Assembly (NCBI GenBank): GCA_001643675.2
Contig: LSRY02000020.1
Coordinates: 1,233,501 to 1,297,500 of the forward strand
Length of the DNA stretch: 64,000 nucleotides
DNA from: Monocercomonoides exilis
Taxonomy: Eukaryota; Preaxostyla; Oxymonadida; Polymastigidae
Reading direction: 5' to 3'
The notes under the pieces are model-generated. The model saw only the letters and a list, made by a program, of their open reading frames with translations. It ran no database searches and was not told where the DNA came from. Shown in pieces: positions 57,101-64,000 of this stretch. Position 1 is the first letter of the stretch, and every line of letters starts with the position of its first letter. The translations under genes and the position numbers were made by a program.

Positions 57101-57870
57101 CGAGAGATGGCTGCGGATTGTGGTGCATGAGGCGGCTGAGGTGTATGTGCAGCACATGCAGCTGTCGCTGCAGCTGCTGCTGTCGCTGCGGGTGCTGCAG
57201 ACGCTGCGGGGATATGTTGTTGCACTTTCTGTGATGCTTTCGGTTCCGCTGGTGGGACCGCTTCCATCGCTTGCAGCGTCGGTGGGCACGAAGTCGGGGA
57301 GTGAGCGGATCTTTGCAGCGGCAGATGTGAATGTGTTCCCGTCGATCTCGATCTGTTTAGCCCTTCAATGCAGATATGGCGATTACAACAGTCGAGGCAT
57401 GTGGTGGTGAAGCTGGACTACGAAGTGATGGGGCGAGGGGTTGCAGCGTGTGAAGGATAGATGAGAGAATGGAGAAGAAGGCTGTATGTGGAGGGGCTGA
57501 GGATGAGGGATGGGATTCTGTCTCCAGCAGCCATTGCGCTGGCGGTGCTGGAGAAGTGAGAAGAATAAGAAGAAAAAGAAAATGAGGAGGAGAAAAAAGA
57601 AAAAGAGCAGATCCAGAATGCAGATACGCAACTTATGATTTCGTTGCATCGTTCAAGCTTTGAAAAAGTTGACAGAGATGTATGTGGAAGATGACAAGAC
57701 AGACTGCTTGTGAAAGTAATGAAAAATGCATTGATAAAACTGAATGCATTTCTGGAGAGAAGAAGAAGTCGAGTTGCACAGTTTTTGATTGCGAAAAGGG
57801 GGAAGACATACGATATTCACATTTTTGTTGAGGAGAATGAACAATTTTTGATGAGTAAAGGTGATTTTTA
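54150..57870 (+). pseudogene. Decayed ciliary MSP/ASH-type protein gene (CFAP65-like)
   Basis: Plus-strand pieces follow one another in order: 54360-54650 (DAYVVFESGRGEEATEIRFL, FVLRNEGGTNIDHILDL), 54760-55113 (CLLSTERIGFGSVACGSIER, VVTIRPIKGKIAEG), 55101-55904 (267 codons, then a Lys/Glu helix), 56740-57410 and 57660-57870. Immunoglobulin-like MSP/ASH strands with 'GFGSVACGS' and 'I.P..G.IAEG' patterns are typical of flagellar proteins such as CFAP65 or HYDIN. Stops at about 54349, 54651, 54749, 55112, 55902, 56120 and many more, plus frameshifts and a simple-repeat expansion at 56525-56635, break it. The block is less AT-rich than its flanks. Assignment to CFAP65 is tentative; the pseudogene status is firm. 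Confidence 0.55.
56525..56635 (+). repeat. CTC/CTT trinucleotide tract
   Basis: About 110 bp of CTC then CTT triplets inside the decayed MSP-type gene. The frames that cross it (poly-Ser, poly-Phe/Leu, poly-Glu or poly-Lys) are artefacts of the repeat. Confidence 0.95.
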
Positions 57871-59600
57871 AGAGATTTCATCAGCGTAGCTGTTGGCATT
57901 CCAGTTGATGTTGTATCTTCTTCGGTGAGGCATCGAGATTGCCTCACGAAACTATCTCCTCTAACCGCATCAGTACTGCCAATTTGCTAACAAGCGCTCT
58001 GCTTTCTTGTGCCTCATCTTTTGTGTAATTGTTGTGAACTGCAAAGCTTCTGGCTTCTTTCGAGTGCAGCACGCCAATCAGTTTTCACAAATGCAGCCAG
58101 CACACTCATCAAGAGATAATCCCCTCTGTTGTCATCCGCTTTGCCTGGAATTGCAAAAATATTCTCCTCTTTCTCTTCCCTGTTCCAACTTGCAGCTTTG
58201 TGATTGTTCTTTCTGTCTCATCAAAGACTCTCTAAAATAGCTTAAATTACATTTCGTTTGAAGAAGAGAACAATAACAATGAATCTGTAGAGATCGTCTT
58301 AATCCTGTTCAAAATATCCTTCTTCAATTCTCCATCAAAAAAACATTTTAAAATTCAATGGAGAAAATGTTGTTTCTGTTGAGCTAGCTCGTCCAGCGGA
58401 TACGCTCTGTCTGTTTGAAATAGTCTCTCTTGCTCCAGTTGCTTCAAATAGCTTCAAGGTATGACCATTCAGGTGGATTGAGTCATGTTAAATAGCAATG
58501 CCTCAAATAGATTGAACACCATCGATACGGATGAAAGTGATAAATAAGATGCTTCTTATTCTGTTTGGATAGTCTGTCCAAATAAATTTTGACTAAAAAT
58601 CGAAACTGTATTTTTGCTGAAATCAAAACTTGTTGTCTCCTTTATCTTTCCTGCTGGAATCTTAATATCAGTCACTGAATCAACAATCTGTTGAGTGAGG
58701 CAGTGACTGATCACGTTGAATGGATGGCATTCAACTTGTTTACTCGTAAACGTGACTTTTGTATTTAATTGCGTTTCAGAAGAAGAAACAAATCTGAATC
58801 TTCCACTGAAGCTTCAAAGATATTCGCTTTTATCTGCAATTAAAAACTGTATCTGGACTAACTCTATTTTCTGTTTGCCTTGTGGAAAAACAGTTTTGAT
58901 CAATGCCATTTTGAAAAGAATTGCATCGTTGAATATTATATTCTCCTTAAAGGCATGTATTATTATCAAAAAATCAGAAAAATTACAATGTTCCGTTGAT
59001 ACAGCAAGAAATTTATATATAAACTGTTTCGCTTCCGAAAACCAAATTGCAGTAACAAAATAGACAAATGGATATAATAACTTGATCTGTGTAATTCCTA
59101 TGCTTAATGGCATTTCCTGTACAATAAGACGATCGATTTCAACGGCAGTTCTTTAAAAAATGAATTGATAAAGCACCGATTTCGCTTTTGAGTTATTGCA
59201 AAAGGGAGATCAACTGCTCCACCATCACTTCTAGAAGAACAGCTTGGAAAAGAATAGTCGCCAATCTGTTGCTTTTCCACTTTCCAGACAAGAGGAAATA
59301 GTCTAACGATAGCATATCCGGTCTGTAATGATTGAGTTTCTCAACTTGATCAGATTGTTGCAATCGGATGATAATAAGAGGCTGGACGAATAAATATTCA
59401 TTTTTTTGGATCAACCTCATGTCAGTGAAGGAGAATGACAAACTTTGCAAAAGAAACGGAGATGGCGATTTTTGTGAAGAAATAAAGGAATCCAGTGAAA
59501 TACTGTACCTTCCCGTCATTACCATAAATGATTATGACAAATGTTCATCCGCAAATATTTTCATTAGAATTTAATTAAGGCATAATCTCTAAAATGCAAT
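57871..59600 (+). pseudogene. Degenerate coding remnants, possibly surface-protein type
   Basis: Short plus-strand pieces (58007-58240 with several Cys and Ser, 58716-59063, 59368-59574) in changing frames with many stops. Codon composition is close to that of the surface-protein remnants at 22,030 and 25,440, but no diagnostic motif survives. A minus-strand frame at 58814-59113 is equally unsupported. Confidence 0.3.
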
Positions 59601-60257
59601 AATAATAACTGCAGATGTTCCTGGCTTCCATTTTTTCTCCAGAAAATATAATTTTCTCAAACAAAGAATTGTTGTTGATCTCAAAGGGAAACTGTGATTC
59701 ATTTTAACTGTCTTGATCAAAATTAACACAATTATTATTATTATAAATATTGAGGGATACCTTGTCTTCTCGATATGTAAATTTCACAAATATATTATAA
59801 ATTAAACGTCTTTTCCAGGTGCAAACATTACATTGAACAATAAATGCAATTTCAGGGAAAATCTTTTTTGTTTGCCTGATCACAAAGACAACATTTGGAA
59901 AATAACTTAAATCATTTACGATGAAATTTTTTTGTTTAATGAATTTTGTTCCATTCTTCATTTCTTAATTATTTTCATTTTTTGATTTTCCCAAATAATT
60001 TTCGCTTGAGAATGCTACACTTTTTATGATTTGATTGAAGAAAAAGTCAGGAATAAATCGTTGTTCTGGTATAAACGAAAGAATTTAATCACATTTTTGC
60101 TTTTTTGTTATTATTTTTTCAAAGAAAAGTTTTTAATGAGACTATTGTAATATATAAGATATATCAACTGTTTTTGCTGAACAACAAGCGCCGAGCGTAT
60201 TTTGATTCACAAACATTCTATTGTCATATAAAAATGAGAAGCGACTTTTCATAAATA
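59601..60257. other. AT-rich spacer
   Basis: No gene supported. A minus-strand frame at 59704-59961 (85 codons) has no recognisable feature. Confidence 0.4.
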
Positions 60258-60634
60258 CAGTTTGTGCAAAAAATACCGGACATCGCAAAAAATACCGGAC
60301 AAGATCGATTTCTCAATAACCGCAGGAGGAATAATTCTGACTATTTTCCTCAAAATATACACCATCAATACAAACTCAATTGATAAACGAGACTTTCAAA
60401 ATAGTTTCATTTGTGCTCAGAGAAAATATATATCAAAATTTCGGAGAAACTCAAAATCCAATTTCTCCGAAATTTTGATATATATTTTCTCTGAGCACAA
60501 ATGAAACTATTTTGAAAGTCTCGTTTATCAATTGAGTTTGTATTGATGGTGTATATTTTGAGGAAAATAGTCAGAATTATTCCTCCTGCGGTTATTGAGA
60601 AATCGATCTTGTCCGGTATTTTTTGCATAATCTG
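60258..60634. mobile_element. Foldback element with perfect 165-bp arms
   Basis: Arms 60285-60449 and 60462-60626 are perfect reverse complements around a 12-bp loop. The outer ends read CAGTTTGTGCAAAAAATACC and, inverted, CAGATTATGCAAAAAATACC. TA precedes the left end, while TC follows the right. The left end carries an extra tandem copy of GCAAAAAATACCGGACA. Consistent with a non-autonomous Tc1/mariner-type foldback. The two 80-96 codon frames across it are mirror images and not genes. Confidence 0.92.
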
Positions 60635-62374
60635 TCCTTTAAACACTTTCTGACGTTCAACAAAAAATTGGTTTTGCCTCAAAAAATTTTCATTCAAAAA
60701 TTCTCAAAATAATAAAGTGAATAATAGCAAAAAATTAGTTTAATAATGGAGTAATCCCAAAAATTTTCTATTTCAAGATTTATTAAATAAATTTTAATTG
60801 TAAATTTGCATTCGCAGTAAACTCTCCTTGGTCTGAACGTTAAAAATTATTAATTTCATGATTCACAAATGCTAGTCAACAACACAAGTTGAAGCATCAT
60901 ATTTTTTGAACAGTTTTCAAGGGTATAAAAAACTGTTATTGAAAAAAATGATGTTAAAATTGTTATTAGACCTATTTTCGTTAGTTTGAATCATTTGGCA
61001 TTAGCTTTAGCCGAAGCCAAAAAGTTGAACAAAATTTCAATAAGTGCAGATCTTTTTCAAAAAGATTGAGTCGTTGCGAATTGATTATCTTCTGGGTTTA
61101 CGATCATTGTTTTTGACGTTTTTTTCTTTTCTAATTTTTCAAAAGTTTTGCAAAAAATTTATCATTCCAAGAATATTTGAATCATTGTTTTTTCATTTTA
61201 ACTGAAAAAGACGAAATATACAAAAATAAATATTCGTAAAATTTAATGCCAATCATTTATAACTGTTCAAACAATAAAAACACTGAAATGTTGGCTAGAT
61301 CTCATTCTTTTAAATAAATTTAATTGAATTGAAGTTTCACAATGGAATGATGACAACAGATTTAAAAAATAAAAATCAAGATAATAAAGCCAAAAAATAT
61401 TCATTTGAAAAATATAAATGTGCTTTATCGAGCAATATTATGCTTTTCCATATGTATTTTGCTTTTATTGAGCAGAAGTAACAAACAAAAACTGCTTGTC
61501 ATAAAAAAAACAAATCAAAAACAATAAATCAATTGTATGAACATTTTTCTTAAGAAAGCGAATGAAAATATACACAGAATATGAGTTGATTTAACATTCA
61601 TAGTTGCAAAATAAAGTACAATATTCGCTTGGCATTGTTAAAAGCGATTAAAACATAAAAACCAATTCCAAAAAATCGGGGCCTATTAACATTGATAGAT
61701 TAAAAACATACAGAGAATATATAGAAAATGAAATAATAAACAGTATATTTAAAAATAGATAAAAACATACAATTTGTTCACTGGAGCCAGAGCAAACTTG
61801 TAAATTTTTTGATCAAAATTGGCATATAACCTTTTATTAATTGATCAAATAATAGATTGACTTATTTTCAAAATGATTGAGTCATTTGCGAAAAGTTGAA
61901 TTAAATTCAAAATGATCACTTCTTTTCGAAATGACTTAATATTTCTCGAATAGGTCTATTGTATTCAATTTTTGTTTTTGAAGAAATATTTTTACCAATA
62001 AATGTGTACTCATTAAATAAGAAAAATTTTTTCTTCAAAAAACTCGGATATCTTGAAGTATATTTTATTAAAAAAGAACTCCAACCTTTCTATTTAAATA
62101 TCTTTACTGTCTATTATTGGCAAATCACAGAAATCTTAACATTTTGCATATAAGTTAAGAATACAACATAATGATTGTGTATACTAAGAAATCAGTTCAA
62201 GAATTAAGTTTGAATAAAAAATTTACATATTTTGTGTATGCTTCCTTTCTCCATTTGATTCCTAAATATGATTTTAAAAAGAAATATTTGCTCTTCTTTC
62301 AAAGAATGTAATATTATTCTTTAAAATAAGAAATGATTTTAGAAAATGGAAAATGATGAAAGAAATTTGCAACA
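60635..62374. other. AT-rich stretch without genes
   Basis: About 1.7 kb of very AT-rich DNA. The only frame over 60 codons (61959-62153, plus) is Phe/Ile/Tyr-rich and AT-driven. It includes the 3' flank of the P1 gene. Confidence 0.45.
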
Positions 62375-62795
62375 TTCTAAAATATAAAACAAATAAATAA
62401 ATTACAATCAATAATTGAAAAATTGAAACAATCTTAAAAAACAAACAGAAATCAAAGAGTCCACCAAGATCTTGTTCTTCTTCTTCTTCAACTTTCTTCT
62501 TTTCTTCCTCCTTCTTCTTTTTGTCATCTCCTTTCTTTTTGTCATCCTTGTGAGATGGTTCTGAGGATGCAGCTGCAGCAACTGGAGCTGGAGCAGCAAC
62601 AGCTCCGCCTGAGAACAAAAGGTCCTCAATGTTCTTGTTTGCAAGCATCTTTGCAAACAACACTGGAAGATATGCTGGAACTTTAACATTGGCAGCTGTC
62701 AAAATTGCCTGGATAGCATCCTTTGTGATTGCAATTTTGTCGTCGTGGAGGATAAGAGCTGCATAAACGCATGCAAGTTCTTCTTTTGTTGCCAT
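62375..62795 (-). CDS. RPLP1: 60S acidic ribosomal protein P1
   Basis: P1 forms the lateral stalk of the large ribosomal subunit with P0 and P2 and recruits elongation factors. The protein starts [20 protein letters not shown], matching the P1 N-terminal helical dimerisation domain. An Ala/Pro hinge follows ([13 protein letters not shown]), then a Lys/Glu-rich segment and the conserved end GGLFD. The open frame runs on past GGLFDF into hydrophobic nonsense. A GTTTGT donor at 62446 and a TTTTAG acceptor at 62377 would join T to AA and create a TAA stop, giving 116 residues (114 in human). I therefore place exons at 62447-62795 and 62375-62376. Highly expressed housekeeping gene. Confidence 0.9.
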
Positions 62796-64000
62796 TAAAG
62801 TTCAATTTTTAAAAAGGATAAAACTGAGTGTCGGAATACATAATTATTACAATAAAGGCCGCTTAATGATCAAAGATACAAAATACTTGATGTCTTCACA
62901 CAGCATATATTTAATAAAAATATACTCGATAATTACATATGCATTTCCCCACTTTTAATTATAATTTGAAAGAAAAATTCCAAAAAATAAGAAAAAGTTA
63001 TTTCCTATCAAAAGGCTGAACAGTTGAAAGTGGAGGGAAAAAATTGAAACGATAGTGAAGATAAAATTCAAAGATAAATATTTCGACCATCAACACGTAG
63101 TTTTATTTAAACAATCATAAATAATTCAATAGCGAAAGTTTTGATAATCAAAGATGACGCTGACAGATTGAGATGGATGTATATTTATCCGATAAAGAAT
63201 ATCTGAACAAATTTATATGATGCATTTATCATACTGATGAACGCCACTATTTAGATTTAATACTTGGATAAACGTTGATGAACAAATGTCAATGTGAATG
63301 AGAATTATAATATAAAAAATTTTTTTGAAGTGATCGCAATTGATTTATCTTTTTCAACTTTGATTGTGATAAGAGGATTGCTAAGAAGCTGAACAAGAAG
63401 AAAGATATTCAATTGATTCGTTTATTGATTTTGAAATATGCAAATATTTCAACTCAATACTGATTGCGAAAAACTATTTTTTAAACTGTGTTACTCTTAT
63501 GACGGATAAAATGATTACAGGATTTGAATGATACAATTTATGCCTGCAATTGTTGAGAAATAATTTAGTGAAGATGAAGAAAAATATATTCTTACAAAAA
63601 AAAAATATTGGATCTTTGCAAAAAATAACAAAATGGAATGTTTCAATGATAACGAAAATAGAATTGGAAAGATGGAAAAACGCAGAAGCAAAATCATCTT
63701 TGTACACATCGGAGATTTAACAACATTACAAATCATAAATCTGATTTGAATTTTGATTTTATTAAATAGTTTAATATTATCGTTTGCTCTCATATAAAAT
63801 AAATAAATATAAACCTTTCATTGCAAACAAAAATGATTAAATAACTTTTTAATACTTTAAATTCAATTCAAAAGAAATAAAATAATCAATTTTTAAAAAA
63901 TTGATCTAATACATTATACATATTTAATTATTGATAGATATTTGGAAATTGTTTTTCTTTTGGAATATGAGAGGAAACTCAATGGCTTTATTTTTGTTGG
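62796..64000. other. AT-rich region upstream of P1 to window end
   Basis: No supported gene. Frames at 63474-63793 on the minus strand are AT-driven overlaps. The first few hundred bases must contain the P1 promoter, but no motif can be assigned. Confidence 0.45.

Noticed and set aside
60407-60697. Matching 80-96 codon frames on opposite strands near 60.3-60.7 kb
   Set aside because: They are the two arms of a perfect hairpin, so identical translations arise by symmetry.
62274-62446. C-terminal hydrophobic extension of ribosomal protein P1
   Set aside because: P1 always ends at GLFD(x). The extension starts at a good donor site and has random AT-rich composition.
1-64000. tRNA, rRNA and CRISPR-like arrays
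   Set aside because: No cloverleaf-capable segment with tRNA box sequences, no conserved rRNA strings and no regularly spaced direct repeats with unique spacers were noticed. A covariance-model scan would be needed to exclude small RNAs fully.

Overview
The window is AT-rich, intron-containing eukaryotic DNA from a protist. It fits a metamonad, most likely an oxymonad (Preaxostyla), although no rRNA or other decisive marker is present. The evidence is: many short introns (mostly 41-90 nt) with a 5' splice signal close to GTNTG and no fixed branch motif; small serine-rich and coiled-coil proteins; helical-repeat proteins; and decayed copies of a Cys-containing beta-helix type surface-protein family that I associate with oxymonads (recalled, not searched). 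TAA, TAG and TGA all end intact genes, so the standard genetic code applies.

Layout. 1-17,000 is gene-rich: a charged coiled-coil protein (minus, cut by the window edge), an SR-type RRM protein (plus), a nine-exon ARM/HEAT-like protein (minus), an FCF2 rRNA-processing protein (plus), a NEK-family kinase with a 750-residue low-complexity tail (minus), ARPC4 of the Arp2/3 complex (minus) and a second large helical protein (minus). 17,749-30,836 is a degenerate block bracketed by 333-bp near-identical inverted repeats. Inside it are pogo/Tigger-like terminal repeats, a broken pogo-type transposase, two MITE copies, two dead surface-protein genes and a dead GC-richer gene.

31,200-48,450 is again gene-rich: an oxymonad-type helical protein, a DUF1295 membrane enzyme divergent from a 2,956-residue Pumilio-family protein, and an eight-exon protein with two HMG boxes framed by DEK-like N- and C-terminal domains. 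48,700-50,400 is packed with TA-flanked mobile debris, including a foldback element with 452-bp arms. 50,800-52,800 has an ankyrin-like tandem-repeat protein and a hypothetical protein. 52,800-59,600 is gene debris, including a long pseudogene resembling a ciliary MSP/ASH-domain protein (CFAP65-like). A second foldback lies at 60,258-60,634, and ribosomal protein P1 (minus) is at 62,375-62,795.

No operons are expected or seen. The live genes serve RNA and ribosome biology (SR/RRM, FCF2, PUF, P1), cytoskeleton and cell cycle (ARPC4, NEK) and chromatin (DEK-HMG). For most spliced genes I derived the exon joins by hand. For the NEK, FCF2, ARPC4, helical, PUF, DUF1295, HMG and ARM-like genes, the exon phases add up to an uninterrupted frame.
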